From: Zunongwangia profunda SM-A87
GTDB taxonomy: Bacteria > Bacteroidota > Bacteroidia > Flavobacteriales > Flavobacteriaceae
Assembly: GCF_000023465.1 (NCBI RefSeq)
Contig: NC_014041.1
Coordinates: 3,602,001 to 3,666,000 of the forward strand
DNA length: 64,000 nucleotides
Direction of reading: 5' to 3'
Made by a program: the position numbers and the translations under genes. Each line of letters begins with the position of its first letter. The stretch's first letter is position 1. Positions 1 to 11,250 of this stretch are shown here, piece by piece. The notes under the pieces were generated by a model. It did not search any database and had not been told where the DNA came from. It was given only the letters and a program-made list of their open reading frames with translations.

Positions 1-205
1 GAATCCAATTAACTTAACTCACTAAAAAAATCGAACCGGTTGTAAATATTACATTATTCATAGTTTTAACAAGAAAAGAATGAAAAATTTTCAATAAAAA
101 AGAACAATAAGATAAAAAGGGATGCTAAAATAGCGGGAAAAAGAGAATGTTGTATATAAAGAAATAGAATTGATAAAAACATTACCGGCTATAGGGTAAT
201 GGGCT

Positions 206-625
206 TGGCAATGTGCAGAATGTAACTTTAGAAACCTTTTTAAGAAGTGGTACCATGATAGAAAACTTAAGGACCTGGTATCTTGCTATGGCATTCACGA
301 GTTTTTTAAAAATTATCAATGAACAGAGCATTGTTATTAGTGACAAAAGCACGAAATATGTTGATATTGCTGATTAGGTAGAAGACCATCTTACAGAAAA
401 ATCGGATGAAACCACAACTAGGGAAAATTTAAAATGGCTCTATATAGCTATCAGTAATTCTAAACGTACATTCTTAGGTATTTATCACAAAATAGAAGGC
501 AAGTATTTACAGAATTATCTCAATTAGTTGGTATATAAATTCAACAGAAGGTATTTTTGTAATAGAATTTTCGATAGACTTTTAGTAGCCGTAACACATC
601 AGTACTGGTGCAAAAGAGTTTTATA
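206..625 (+). pseudogene. Decayed IS1595-family transposase
   Basis: Translation from an ATG at 255 reads MIENLRTWYLAMAF, and further on KWLYIAISNSKRTFLGIY and NYLN*LVYKFNRRYF, which resembles the ISXO2-like DDE domain of IS1595 transposases. In-frame stops lie near 376 and at 525-527. The upstream WQCAECNFR segment (from 206), probably the zinc-ribbon start, is in another frame. The open piece starting at 528 is only the tail of this wreck. No terminal repeats were found. Family assignment is by recalled motifs. Confidence 0.7.
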
Positions 626-955
626 TCTTATGGTACGCCCCATTACATTTTCGGTTATCATAGAACAGATATTTACTGTATATTCACAAAGAAAAGGTAT
701 ACCTCATATTCCTGCAATTTAATCAATCATCCGATAGATTATAGTAGTGAGAAAAATCCAATCTTCTATCAATAATAATTCCTTTTCATAGAGCTAAAGC
801 CAATTCTTGCAATCCTTCTAAGGGTAACACAAATAGAAAAAGCTTAACCTTTCTTTTTGTAAGTAGAAAGTAAAGAACCTTCCTTCAGCCTTTACAGGCT
901 TTAGAAAGAAGAGTTTACTTGCATGGTTATTGAGTGTTTAAGAATTAAATAAAAT

Positions 956-1399
956 TCACGCCCAAATAGTATAGACAAAGCCCATCGTTGCGCCAAATAT
1001 AAGATGAGCCAGCCATAAATGAATATAATAATGTTTTTTATTTAAGCTCGGAGGTTTACCCACCATTGTAAACATGCATTTCCAGCCTGCAATACCAACA
1101 AGACCGATTAAAAGCCCATACAACAAAGCATACCAAAAAGATTCTTCCATAAGTCCGTAAATAATTAAACCTTTAAAAATCAATACAAAAATCCCACCTA
1201 TAAGATAATGGATTAACCACCCCCACCAACTTTTCTTATGCGGTTTAATCGGAAATACAATAGAAAAACATAATAAAAAATTTAGCAATTGGGGTTCCTT
1301 AAATTTACTGGAGTGCCGAGCTTCATAGAGATAACTAAACAAAGTCATCATCGTAGTGGAAAAAATGGCTGTAATTATCAATCGGAACATAGGGAACAA
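956..1399 (-). CDS. Small four-helix membrane protein, unknown function
   Basis: A 147-residue protein with four hydrophobic stretches and the pattern HYLIGG...YG...G..GWKCM...HLWLAHLIFG. It is clearly paralogous to the protein at 16896-17345 (shared TTMMTxFS start, HYLIG, GxxGW and LAHLxxG motifs) and to a dead copy at 10521-10860. Family function is unknown; an inner-membrane location is inferred from hydrophobicity. The ATG start places the first helix at the N-terminus. It stands alone between two IS remnants. Confidence 0.7.
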   Translation of the reverse strand: MFPMFRLIITAIFSTTMMTLFSYLYEARHSSKFKEPQLLNFLLCFSIVFPIKPHKKSWWGWLIHYLIGGIFVLIFKGLIIYGLMEESFWYALLYGLLIGLVGIAGWKCMFTMVGKPPSLNKKHYYIHLWLAHLIFGATMGFVYTIWA

Positions 1400-1585
1400 G
1401 TATCAGGATAGATTTTTGGCATGAAAATAATTTACCCATGGACAAATTATTTCATAGCCCTAAGATAGAAGGTTAAAAATTGCGATAATAGCTATTTATA
1501 ATTCCATTAACTGAACTTGTTAAGACAACATAAACAAATGTTTAGCGACACACTCTACCAGGAACTGAACTTAAGGAGAAGTTAC

Positions 1586-2390
1586 GACCGTTTCGCCGGA
1601 TAGCCCGAAAAGATTACTGAACCTTTCCAAAAGCAAACGCAAAAGCAGAAAACAGATCCGCAAGAGGCTTAGGGAGCAGCTAAGCTATGTCCGACAAAAC
1701 ACCAAGACCCTCAACCTATTAACGGAAGAGCACCCTGAGTCGTTGGGATTGCTCAGAAAGAAGAACAGTTACAGATATCTGCTGGTCATCTAACATCTTT
1801 ATCGGCAGCAAAACAGATGTACGATCAGAAATCCAATAGTATTGAAAACAGGATAGTAAGCATCCTCAAACCCATATCCGTTCAATAGTTCGGGGAAAGA
1901 AGAAAAAGAAGGTGGAGTGTGGACCTAAAACCTATGTTAGCCTTTACAACGGATATGTCAGGGGCGATCAATTTTTATAGTTTTGAATGAGTCGACCTAC
2001 CTCAAGGATCAGGTAAGAGCCTATAAGGATCTTCACGGTCCTTTCTCGAAACTGATCCAGAAAGACAACATCTATATGCCCAGGGAAAACTGTAGGTTCC
2101 TCAAAGAAAGCAATATCCGCCATACCGACAAGGCAATGGGACGGGACACAAAGAAGACAAATTTAGCCAGGGCAAACGAAAGTATGGACTTGAAACAATA
2201 AAAAATTTTGGTTGGCAACATATATCTTTGTGATGAATATCATCAAACTGAGCCAGGAGCTCTTTTATCTTATCTTAATATGGCTAATTTCGGTGAAAAA
2301 ACCATAAAGAAGCAGCTATCCATCATTGGATCAAAAAATCTAAGATGTCTCCGGGGCTTAATCCAACAGACACTAAGTATAATCAAAAAA
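1586..2390 (+). pseudogene. Decayed IS1182/IS5-like transposase
   Basis: Fragments in different frames reassemble into a transposase. A basic stretch, SKSKRKSRKQIRKRLREQLS, is near 1610. A middle part with YNGYVRGDQF precedes YMPRENCRFLKESNIRHTDK at 2070-2130. A tail reads GKRKYGLETIKN, then FVMNIIKLSQELFYL in another frame near 2230. Several frameshifts and stops separate them, so no protein can be made. The open frames starting at 1983 and 2208 are pieces of this element. Family call from the ENxxFLKExxIRHTGK-type motif; confidence moderate. Confidence 0.65.
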
Positions 2391-2519
2391 TAGCAGTATA
2401 GTAGATTAACTAAAGTCGAGCTTTTTGTTGCAAATCCCTATCCTTATTTGAAATAAAAATGGGTTCAACTGTTGAAAGTTAAACCCATAGACTCCAAAGC
2501 TAATTAGTAAAGAAAAAGT

Positions 2520-2840
2520 TTAAAATTTAGAACATTCCTCCGCACAGTTTTTACAGGCTTTTGCACATTCAAAGCAATGCTCATTTTCATGCTGGGCACA
2601 CTCTTCTCCACACTTGCTACAAATTTCTTCACAATAAGCTATAAGCTTCTCTACATCTTCTTTTGGACAGTCGACAGACAAAGCGTTTGCCGCAGCAATA
2701 CAGGTTGAGGCACAAATTCGATCTAATCTTATACAATTTATCATATCTGATAAATTTTCTTCAGTTAAACACTTGTCTGCACAATTCAAGCAATGTGCTG
2801 CACAATCATACAATGTTTGGATTAAATTCTTTCTTTTCAT
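2520..2840 (-). CDS. Cys-rich four-helix-bundle copper-binding protein (Csp-like)
   Basis: A 106-residue soluble protein with about 19 cysteines, many spaced CxxxC along predicted helices (CAAHCLNCADKC, CEEICSKCGEEC, CFECAKACKNCAEEC) plus His residues. This is the pattern of the four-helix-bundle copper-storage family (Csp3/DUF326-like), which binds many Cu(I) ions inside a helical tube. There is no signal peptide, so a cytosolic copper buffer is the likely role. It lies far from the main copper block at 31-55 kb but fits the same theme. Confidence 0.8.
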   Translation of the reverse strand: MKRKNLIQTLYDCAAHCLNCADKCLTEENLSDMINCIRLDRICASTCIAAANALSVDCPKEDVEKLIAYCEEICSKCGEECAQHENEHCFECAKACKNCAEECSKF

Positions 2841-3133
2841 AATTTTAAATTTAGTCAGTTTTAATTTAACTATTTCAGAAATTCGATATAAAGGATATTT
2901 TCCTTAATATTTTTCCTGGTTCTATTTGTAGAAATTTTTGAATAAATAGCATTTATGGTTTCAGCAATATTTGAAAACCACATCAATATTTATCTAAACT
3001 ACCTCATGATTTGCTTTTCTATTTTTAGGAATATTATATATTAAGCCAGTTCAAATCCATTTTAATAATGGGATATATTCTTTTACCGTGACTTACCTCT
3101 TCTAGAAAGACTTCTATTAATGCGCAAATTTTT

Positions 3134-3277
3134 TCAGACAGACATTGTCGGAAATAATTTATTTTCATAATCTTCAATGCGAACATCTTCCTCCGGATTA
3201 TCTCCTGATATATCGCCTTGCTGCTTATTATTACAACTGAATAGCAGCAAAAAGGCCAGAAACAGCATTGGGAACAT
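3134..3277 (-). CDS. Possible short lipoprotein or remnant
   Basis: A 47-codon frame begins MFPMLFLAFLLLFSCNNKQQ, a lipoprotein signal with a lipobox-like LLFSC, followed by an acidic tail (GDNPEEDVRIEDYENK). A better start (MKARKPKI) lies upstream in a different frame, and coding-like residues continue past the stop in another frame to about 3050. It may therefore be the front of a frameshifted lipoprotein. Function unknown. Confidence 0.3.
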   Translation of the reverse strand: MFPMLFLAFLLLFSCNNKQQGDISGDNPEEDVRIEDYENKLFPTMSV

Positions 3278-3498
3278 TTACAATTTTCGGTTTTCTAGCC
3301 TTCATCTTTAATATTTAATTTGTCTTTACTTTCTTTAGTAAATGTGCTCCTTCCCGTCACACATCTATTTTTCAGAAGTCCGAAAATTCACAACTCCATT
3401 TTCTATCAAATTTCTATCAAAAGATTTATCTTCAAGTATTTCTTTCAGCTTCAATCGGAAATTCCAGATCGTTCAATAGTGGAAGGAGCAGGTAAGCT

Positions 3499-3699
3499 TT
3501 ACTCTTTCCTAAAGGAAATTTTGGCATTTATACCATAGGAAACGATTTCATTATCAGTCACATTAGCCTTCATTTCTTTTATGAAAACAGACTCTATATT
3601 CTTCACACTTTTTGCAGCTTCTTTTAAAGCATTTTGTGTAGCATCATCAAAACTTTTCTCTGATGTGGCGATTACCTCAATTACTTTTACAATACTCAT
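3499..3699 (-). CDS. Dodecin family flavin-binding protein
   Basis: A 66-residue protein, MSIVKVIEVIATSEKSFDDA followed by TQNALKEAAKSVKNIES and a beta-strand tail. Size and the VxKVIEVIxxSxxSFxDA signature match dodecins, small dodecameric proteins that sequester riboflavin/FMN (or CoA) in the cytosol. It stands alone, with about 450 bp of apparently empty sequence upstream. Dodecins are often part of general stress or stationary-phase responses; regulation is not visible here. Confidence 0.88.
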   Translation of the reverse strand: MSIVKVIEVIATSEKSFDDATQNALKEAAKSVKNIESVFIKEMKANVTDNEIVSYGINAKISFRKE

Positions 3700-4154
3700 A
3701 TTTTTAAATTTTGAAATTAAACAGGATTAAATGTAGAGAATGATAAAACGCCTGAAGAGGTGTTTAACAAACTATAACAAGAACTTAAAAAAACCTTAGG
3801 GTTTAGAAAAATCAAATGTTTATTTTCATAAGCGAGAGAAACAGAGAGCTAAAAAAAGAAAAGCTTTAATAACTGGTAGTTGACTGTCTGCTATTTTAAT
3901 AGAGAAAAATTAACTCAGAATTAAGAGAAGTGCCAGTGGAAAAAAATCGGGCTGTTTCCCCAGTGACCCTGAGCTATTCTGAAGTAAGATAAAGTTGTGT
4001 TTACCTTTAAATTTTGTTCTTAAATTCCGATTAAATCTTCTAGAAAATTATGGCTTTTAGATATTAAATGTTGCTAAAAGCCGTTAAGTTTTCTAAAAAC
4101 ATTCGTTTTTAGTTTTTCATACCTTAATTTGAGAAAAATTAAAAAATTACAGCT
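3700..4154. other. Intergenic, no gene seen
   Basis: About 455 bp of AT-rich sequence between divergently transcribed dodecin and DUF2267 genes. It must contain both promoters, but no convincing Bacteroidota -7/-33 pair or clear repeat was picked out by eye. Confidence 0.4.
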
Positions 4155-4595
4155 ATGAAGAGGGATAACAATTTTGAAAATTTTGCACATGAAGCCCAGC
4201 AATATTTTGACCATCTGGCAGGAGACCTGGAACATCCACAGGAGAAAGTTCGCGTTATAAAAGTGTGGAAAGCTGTACTTCACAGTATAAGGGATCGTAT
4301 CCACTTTGGTGAAGCCTTTCAGTTTATGCAACCACTCCCGACTATATTAAAGGGAATGTATGCTGAAAATTGGGAATATTTAGAACAACCAAAGTATGAT
4401 TATAAAACTTTGGAAGAGATGAAAACTCAAGTCAAACAATTACAAAATGAATTAGGCGAAGACGAATTTCCATGGAAAAAATCCACTGAGGAGATTATTG
4501 CAATTACCCTACTTTCTCTTCGAAATTACTTACCTGAGAATAAACTAAGCAAAATTAAAAATCAGCTTCCAAAGGAAATACAGCAATATCTATAA
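4155..4595 (+). CDS. DUF2267 domain protein
   Basis: A 146-residue soluble protein with the DUF2267 pattern: FAHEAQQYFDHLAGDLEHP, then VLHSIRDRIHFGEAFQFMQPLP near residue 45 and LKGMYAENWE. The DUF2267 architecture is two repeated helical units; the second here (EIIAITLLSLRNYLPE near residue 115) is weaker. Function is unknown; family members often sit beside general-stress genes, as here beside dodecin. The start ATG at 4155 gives the canonical length. Confidence 0.85.
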   Translation: MKRDNNFENFAHEAQQYFDHLAGDLEHPQEKVRVIKVWKAVLHSIRDRIHFGEAFQFMQPLPTILKGMYAENWEYLEQPKYDYKTLEEMKTQVKQLQNELGEDEFPWKKSTEEIIAITLLSLRNYLPENKLSKIKNQLPKEIQQYL

Positions 4596-4737
4596 TGTGG
4601 TGTAATCCGAAAATTCAGGTCGATTGGAGTGTGATAAAACCTGAAACTTCCATTTGATAAATACCATAAAAACGCTTCGATTATCATCCGTCGTGTAAAT
4701 TTTCAAGCTTTATTACAACTGAAACAGAGAATACAAA

Positions 4738-5163
4738 TTATTTATCTCTTCGATTAAACCATGCTGTAACTCCCATTACTATAAGAGTTAGAATTCCACC
4801 TACAAAAAAACTACTCAGAAATTCAAAATAGAAAACTTCCTTAAAGTAATACATAGGGCTGACTCCCTCATACCGATCATAAGTTATTAAATAAGTAAAA
4901 GAGACTATAAACAATCCAATAGCCAATAGGGAAAAACACACGTAAAAAAGAAAGTTTTTCCTAAATTTTCTTTTAATCAAGAGCGCTGCGATACAAGTCA
5001 TTAACCAACATGCCCAGACCACGAGCTGAAAACTTATAATATCGTTATAGATCTCCTGTTTGGGGTCCGCAATAATTAATTTAGTGTAAAGCGGTACGCC
5101 CATTCCTGCTAATAGGAAAATATCAAGAAAAATAATGATTGAATAGGTTGTTTTTAAGTTCAT
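4738..5163 (-). CDS. Four-helix membrane protein, unknown
   Basis: A 141-residue protein with four strongly hydrophobic segments (residues about 5-28, 45-63, 70-92 and 112-133) and a short basic C-terminus (FNRRDK). I do not recognise the family. The ATG start precedes the first helix directly, with no signal-peptide-like cleavage site. It is flanked by the DUF2267 gene and an IS3 remnant. Confidence 0.55.
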   Translation of the reverse strand: MNLKTTYSIIIFLDIFLLAGMGVPLYTKLIIADPKQEIYNDIISFQLVVWACWLMTCIAALLIKRKFRKNFLFYVCFSLLAIGLFIVSFTYLITYDRYEGVSPMYYFKEVFYFEFLSSFFVGGILTLIVMGVTAWFNRRDK

Positions 5164-5643
5164 TTGATCCTCTTTAGCCTATCCTGAGACAAATAATCCA
5201 GGAAAATTCGAAGCTCATTTATGATCAGGCTGTAAGCGTTTTTCGTTATTTAGACCGAAATATTTACCCGCCTGGTCTCACTAAATTTATTAAGGAAAAG
5301 GATTGGTTTTATAAAAACAGGAGTTTTTAACCTAAACTTAGGGACCGCCGCCCCGGATTAACATCTTTTGGCAGTTAATTTGTATTTAAGTTAGATTTTT
5401 TAGGATTTTATTTTATTTTTAATTCATATTTTAAACAATTTTAAGAAAATAAAAAAACAAAACAGCCAAACATATTTTTTGTTTAACGGAATCCGGTATT
5501 ATATTGCAGGTTTCAGAAAGCATAATTTTTCTAAAGTTTTAAGTAAGTTTTAACAAGGTAATATTCTTTGAGGATGGAATGCAATTCGTTTAATATATCT
5601 GATTTTGGACTTGCAACAAAAATGTGGACTTTAAGTTGAGTGA
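5164..5643. other. Intergenic, nothing recognised
   Basis: About 480 bp, very AT-rich after 5370, between the membrane protein and the IS3 remnant. The last 40 bp (GTGGACTTTAAGTT around 5622-5636) may be the left end of the IS3 element; no matching opposite end was found. Confidence 0.3.
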
Positions 5644-6770
5644 CTATGCTGCCAGTTTTTGATTATACATATCTAATTCAAATTCTTTAATAGTCATGTT
5701 TCCTAAATAGGAATGTCTTCTTCTGGTATTGTACCAGGTCTCGATCCATTGAAAGATGGATAACTCTGCCTGGCACCCAAGGTGATATTTATGCCAGTAT
5801 ACCCATTCCACCTTTAAGGATTTAAAGAATGATTCTGCCACAGCATTGTCCCAGCAGTTTCCTTTCCGGCTCATCGATTGGCTTATCAAACCTTTATGGT
5901 TTTTGAGAATGCCGGTAAATTTATGGCTGGCATATTGGACACCCCTATCGAAATGGAATATCAGCGGTTGTTCCAGTACTGTGTTCTTAGCGGCCATCTC
6001 CCAAGCTTTTACAATGGTAGCTTCAGTAGTGAGGTTATCACTTAAGGCCCACCCAATAACCTTTCTATTGAACAGGTCGATAATTACCGTTAGGTAGTGC
6101 CATCCCTGTCCGGTCTGGATATAGGTAATATCACTTACCCTCACCTGGTTAGCCCTATCTACTTTAAAACATTGGTCCAGTAAATTGGGGGCTATCGGAT
6201 AATTATTGTTACTCTCAGTGGTGGCTTTAAACTTCCGTTTCCGTTTGGCGTATAAACAGTTTGTTTTCATAATTCGGGTACCCTTAACCTAGATACCTTG
6301 AACCCCATAGCTTTGAGTTCTGCCTTTATCCTTGGGGGTCCATAGCTTTGATAGCTCTGTTCGAATATGTGGGCGATCAGAGTAGTAAGTTTCTGGTTTT
6401 CGTTTCAGAGCTTACTAGAGCCTGACTTCAACCAAAGGTAATAGCTGCTTTTACTTACTTCCAATACTTTGCACATCATCTCGACTGGGAATTTCATAAG
6501 GTGCTGTTTTATGAACCGGTATTTGTCCTGTCGCTCGCGGAGAAGATGCGAATCGCCTTTTTTAAGATATCCCGTTCCATCTGAGCATCCTTTAAATCTT
6601 TCTTCAAACGGGCGATTTCTTTTTGTTCATCGGTCATCTTGGTATTGCCCCGACCGGGAAACCTGTTATCCCATAATCTTTTTTTGTTCTTTACGCCAGC
6701 GGTAAAGTACTGCGGGTAAAATACCAAGTCTTCACAGTATTCTGTGACTAAACCAAATTATATTTCACAT
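5644..6770 (-). pseudogene. IS3-family element remnant (orfA and orfB fragments)
   Basis: The 3' part of orfB (5644-6270, 208 residues) keeps the integrase core: DITYIQTGQGWHYLTVIIDL (first D), HFDRGVQYAS (second D) and NAVAESFFKSLKVE (E). Sequence between 6270 and 6500 has frameshifts and stops where the HTH_21 region should be. orfA survives as 6509-6727 with a coiled-coil EQKEIARLKKDLKDAQMERD, and its start (VTEYCEDLG, PAVLYRWRKEQKK) is in other frames. The element cannot transpose unaided. Confidence 0.85.
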
Positions 6771-6778
6771 TTTTTAAG

Positions 6779-7651
6779 CTAATTTGCTGCATATTTCATT
6801 AAATCTACATAAGGAGAATTCCTATTAATAACGGCAAAGATCCTAGCTAATATTTTATTTCTGATAATGTTTAATGTGGACATTTTATTATTTCCCAAAC
6901 CGACTCTTTTTTGATAGTACAATTTCATCTCTTCATTGTATTGGATAGTAGACTTAGCACATAAGTCCAATAAACTTTTTAGTTTTTTATTTGCTAAATG
7001 GCTTACTGTGGTTCTTCCTCTAATACTTGAACCTGAAGTATTAGGGAAAGTAGCTATTCCGCAATAAGAGGCGAATTTCCTCCAACTGTCAAACTTTTTA
7101 AAGCCCTCTGTAAATACAATCATATAAAGCGCGGTTTGTTTTCCTACTCCTTTTATTTAAGTTATTAGCTCGTACTGGTTTTTAAGCCCCTCATCTTCAG
7201 TGACAATGGTTTTTATTTCCTTTTCAATGATATCTATTTCTTTTGTTAAATATTTGATCAGCTCTTTTTGAACTTTTAATAGTAATTTATTTTCAGTTTT
7301 TGAAAGTATTTCCGATTGCTCCTTTAAGCTCATTTTATAGCCGGCTCTTTGCTTTACCATGCGCTCCCGTAGTGAGAATAATCGTTTTAATTTAACGGTA
7401 CTCTCTGAACTTGGAACATGAGGTTCTAATCGATCACGTTTTTCATAAGAATAGAGAGCTATTCTTTTAGCATCTCCTTTGTCATTTTTCTCTCTGGTCA
7501 TTCCTATGGATTGTTTAATTTCCAATCCAGGGACAATCACATAATTAAAGCATTCTTCAGACAAAAAGAGAGATAAGCTATAACCGTAGATTCCTGTATG
7601 CTCCATTGCAAACATCAGAAAATTGTTTGCTATGAGTGATCTCGGACACAT
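6779..7651 (-). pseudogene. IS110-family transposase, one internal stop, N-terminus lost
   Basis: The upstream piece (7157-7651) has DEDD-domain features (FAMEHTGIYGYSL, DKGDAKRIALYS) and a coiled coil; the downstream piece (6779-7123) is the Transposase_20 domain (KFASYCGIATFPNTSGSSIR). The two are in the same frame, separated by one TAA (7157-7159) followed by IKGVGKQTALYMIVFTEGF, so a single nonsense change splits the gene. The first DEDD residues upstream of 7651 are missing or frameshifted. It abuts the IS3 remnant. Confidence 0.85.
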
Positions 7652-7882
7652 ATTCTATTTACCAAAATTCTCGGATAGTATAAAATAACCCTCTGGTGAT
7701 TTAACACATCGATAGAGATAATTATGAATAGTTTAAGTTTTTATGATTGGTTACTTATCCTGATTCATATACTTTAATGCATCAAAACATTTCTTATACA
7801 TTCATGATTTTATCTCCTTTCAGGGATTCAAGGAAATTGTGACAAATTCTTATACAATTCTTCAAAAAAATTTATTCCAACT

Positions 7883-10264
7883 ATGAATCTTTCAACGCTT
7901 AAACCAAATACTTCCGACATCACATCAGAAACGCTAGAGCATATAAATGGCTACTGGCGTGCAGCCAATTATCTTTCCGTTGGACAAATATATCTACGCG
8001 ACAATCCACTATTAAAGCGACCTTTAAAAAAAGAGGACATTAAATTAATGCGATTGGGACACTGGGGAACTACTCCTGGTCAGAATTTCATTTATGTCCA
8101 CCTCAATCGTATAATAAAAAAATATGATTTAGATATGGTTTACGTCTCCGGTCCTGGTCACGGAGGGCCTGCTTTAGTTGGGAACACTTATCTGGAAGGA
8201 AGTTATACAGAAATATATCCTGAAATCACTCAGGATGAAAATGGATTGAAAAAATTATTTAAGCAGTTTTCTTTTCCAGGGGGGATTCCAAGTCATGTTT
8301 CTCCAGAATGCCCTGGTTCGTTCCACGAAGGAGGCGAATTAGGTTACTCCCTTGCACATAGTTTCGGTGCTGTATTCGACAATCCGAACCTGATAGCTGC
8401 ATGTGTGGTAGGAGATGGTGAAGCGGAAACCGGTGCTTTAGCAGCCTCCTGGCATTCTAACAAATTTTTAAACCCGGAGACTGATGGTGTAGTACTACCC
8501 ATTCTACATTTAAATGGTTATAAAATAGCCAATCCTAGTCTTTTAGCCAGAATACCTCATGAGGAACTTATAAAGCTCATGGAGGGATACGGTTGGAAAC
8601 CTTATGTAGTGGAAGGAGATGAGCCGATGCAGATGCATAGAGATATGTCTTTCGCACTGGACAATGCAATGGCTGATATTAAAAAAATTAAGAATTATAC
8701 CACCCAAGAAGATTCGCAAGTTCCACGGTGGCCAATGATCATATTAAAATCTCCTAAAGGATGGACAGGGCCGAAATTCATTGATGGAAAACCTGTAGAA
8801 AATCATTTTAGGTCACATCAGGTACCACTTTCGGATCCTATTGATAACGATGAGGATTTTAAACAACTAGAAAAGTGGTTACAAAGTTATCAGATCGGAG
8901 AACTTTTTGATAAAAACGGAACCCTAAAAAAAGTGTATAAGGAACTTGCTCCTCAAGGTAGCCGGCGCATGGGAATGAATCCTAATACCAATGGAGGTTT
9001 ACTTCTCAAAGATCTTCTTCTTCCTGATGTGCAAGACTTCGCCTTACCTGTAAAATCTCACGGAGATAACGGACCTGGGGATACTAGAAGTGTAGGAGCT
9101 TTTTTAAAAGAGGTCATTAATTTAAATTCAAAGCAGCAGAATTTCAGACTCTTTGGTCCGGATGAAATTCTGTCAAACCGACTAAATGAAGTGTTTGATG
9201 CTACTAATAGGCAATGGAATGCGCAAACAGATCCTAACGATGAATTTTTGGCTCCTCAGGGACGAGCTATGGAAATATTGAGTGAGCATTTATGTGAGGG
9301 TTGGCTGGAAGGATATTTACTTACCGGAAGGCATGGTTTATTCACGTCATACGAGGCCTTTATACATATTATCGACTCGATGTTTAATCAACATGCAAAG
9401 TGGTTAAAGGTTACTGCAGAGCTCCCCTGGAGACGACAACTTGCATCACTTAATATTTTACTTGCTTCTCATGTCTGGCGGCAGGATCATAATGGATTCA
9501 CTCATCAGGATCCAGGATTTATAGACCATGTTGTCAACAAAAAAGCCTCAATTATTAGGGTATACCTCCCGCCAGATGCTAACTGTCTACTATTAACTAT
9601 GAAACATTGTTTGAAGAGTAAGCATTATGTCAATGTTATGGTAGCCGGTAAACATCCTTCACCCCAATGGCTTCCTTATGACCAGGCTATTTTACATTGC
9701 AGTAAAGGCATTGGTGTCTGGGATTGGGCCAGTAACGATCAAGAGGATCAAACCGATATCGTTATGGCTTGTGCCGGTGATGTACCTACTTTGGAAACTC
9801 TAGCTGCCGTATCCATCCTTCGTAAAGAACTTCCGGAGTTACGCATCCGGGTAATTAATATCGTAGATCTTATGAAGTTACAGTCGGAAACCGCCCATCC
9901 CCATGGGCTATCCGACTCGGATTTTGATGCATTATTCACCAAAGACAAACCGGTCATATTTGCATTTCATGCGTATCCCTGGCTGATCCACCGACTAACC
10001 TACAAACGTACCAATCATCATAATTTTCATGTCCATGGATATCAGGAAGAAGGAACAATCACCACACCTTTTGATATGACAGTACTCAATAAACTAGATC
10101 GATATCATCTGGTTCAAGATGTGTTAAAACATATTCCTAGGTCAGAATCCAAAAATGACTACCTGCAAGAAAAAATGAAAGATATGTTAATTAAACATCG
10201 GAATTACATTGAAGAGCATGGCGTTGATATGCCTGATGTCAAGGACTGGAAATGGGATATATGA
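7883..10264 (+). CDS. xfp: Xylulose-5-phosphate/fructose-6-phosphate phosphoketolase
   Basis: A 793-residue cytosolic TPP enzyme at the usual family length. It cleaves xylulose 5-P or fructose 6-P with phosphate to acetyl-P plus glyceraldehyde 3-P or erythrose 4-P. Visible hallmarks are [51 protein letters not shown], the TPP/Mg motif [14 protein letters not shown] and [13 protein letters not shown]. It appears intact although surrounded by dead elements. No acetate kinase or phosphotransacetylase is adjacent. An AT-rich 230-bp leader precedes it and it forms a single-gene unit. Confidence 0.95.
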   Translation: MNLSTLKPNTSDITSETLEHINGYWRAANYLSVGQIYLRDNPLLKRPLKKEDIKLMRLGHWGTTPGQNFIYVHLNRIIKKYDLDMVYVSGPGHGGPALVGNTYLEGSYTEIYPEITQDENGLKKLFKQFSFPGGIPSHVSPECPGSFHEGGELGYSLAHSFGAVFDNPNLIAACVVGDGEAETGALAASWHSNKFLNPETDGVVLPILHLNGYKIANPSLLARIPHEELIKLMEGYGWKPYVVEGDEPMQMHRDMSFALDNAMADIKKIKNYTTQEDSQVPRWPMIILKSPKGWTGPKFIDGKPVENHFRSHQVPLSDPIDNDEDFKQLEKWLQSYQIGELFDKNGTLKKVYKELAPQGSRRMGMNPNTNGGLLLKDLLLPDVQDFALPVKSHGDNGPGDTRSVGAFLKEVINLNSKQQNFRLFGPDEILSNRLNEVFDATNRQWNAQTDPNDEFLAPQGRAMEILSEHLCEGWLEGYLLTGRHGLFTSYEAFIHIIDSMFNQHAKWLKVTAELPWRRQLASLNILLASHVWRQDHNGFTHQDPGFIDHVVNKKASIIRVYLPPDANCLLLTMKHCLKSKHYVNVMVAGKHPSPQWLPYDQAILHCSKGIGVWDWASNDQEDQTDIVMACAGDVPTLETLAAVSILRKELPELRIRVINIVDLMKLQSETAHPHGLSDSDFDALFTKDKPVIFAFHAYPWLIHRLTYKRTNHHNFHVHGYQEEGTITTPFDMTVLNKLDRYHLVQDVLKHIPRSESKNDYLQEKMKDMLIKHRNYIEEHGVDMPDVKDWKWDI

Positions 10265-10520
10265 CCATGACAGTTTAAAATGTGGAAAGAGACTAAAGCA
10301 AATGCCTATTCTAAGATGGGAAGTGTGGTCTGGCATACTTTATAAATATTTATAAAATTTTTATTCGTGTGGATAAAAATAACTTTTTTACAGACCGTCC
10401 ATTTTATAATTTCATCGGAATCTGATTTATCATACGTCCTTTTATTAAAAGTATGGCAAATACTATTCAAACAATAAGTAGTATGGATATGAGGATTTAA
10501 AACTTCCATCTTAATTTATG

Positions 10521-10860
10521 ATTATAATATTATAGACCAAACCCATAGCCATTTTTATTATGAGGTAAACCAGCAATAAATGAATATAAAATGCTTGTTA
10601 TCTAAGCTTAGAGGTTCGTCCAAATAAAAACCTGCATTTCCAGTCCGAAATGCCGATAAGCCCGATAAAAACCCATAAAACAACGCGTACCACGATTCTT
10701 CCATAAACCCGTAAGCAATTTAACCTTCAAAACCAGTACAAAAACTCCACCTATAAGATATTGAACCATTCTTTTTTATATGTTTTTATCGGAAATAAAA
10801 ATAAAAACGAACCAAAACTTCAGTAATTGTGATCGTTTTTTATGAAAGAAGCTTTAGGTA
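10521..10860 (-). pseudogene. Dead third copy of the small membrane protein
   Basis: By eye, nucleotide similarity to 960-1310 is extensive: shared runs such as AAATGAATATAA, GCATTTCCAG and GATTCTTCCATAA occur in the same order and at similar spacing. The copy has deletions and frameshifts (for example around 10735 and 10760) and no open frame. It is a decayed paralogue of the genes at 956 and 16896. Confidence 0.7.
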
Positions 10861-10974
10861 ACAAAATGCAAACTTCCCATGACATTTTATTATGTTCTAG
10901 TTTTTAGTATTTTTTTAAAAATCAATTTGCTAGCTATTTTGTATCTTGAAGATAAACCCTGTAGATAGTTCAGT

Positions 10975-11250
10975 ATGAAAGAGAGTGATTATGATAAGAA
11001 AAGGGATTTTTCCAAAACCCAGGAACCTCAAGGCGGTCAATTCAAAAAAAAGAATGGTGAACCTATTTTTGTGATTCAAAAACACGAGGCTACCAATTTA
11101 CATTATGATTTTCGCCTGGAAATTAACGGTACGCTAAAATCCTGGTCTGTTCCCAAGGGCCCAAGTGTAGATACCCGGGAGAATAATATAAATGCTTTAA
11201 AGGTTTATTTCTTATATGCACTCCTGATAACACTGAAAGATATGCTTTAA
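10975..11250 (+). pseudogene. Truncated LigD 3'-phosphoesterase domain
   Basis: The first 65 or so residues read [32 protein letters not shown] and [11 protein letters not shown], the start of the LigD phosphoesterase domain (also found as a stand-alone protein) of bacterial NHEJ. After [10 protein letters not shown] the sequence switches to unrelated residues and stops at 91 residues, overlapping the convergent gene at 11212. The rest of LigD (ligase and polymerase domains) and Ku are absent. This is a deletion or rearrangement junction near 11185. Confidence 0.75.

Noticed and set aside
528..722. 64-residue frame as an independent gene
   Set aside because: It continues the IS1595 transposase frame after an in-frame TAG and loses similarity after about 620.
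10306..10509. 67-residue minus-strand frame after the phosphoketolase gene
   Set aside because: No recognisable features and no operon context; lies in an otherwise decayed gap.
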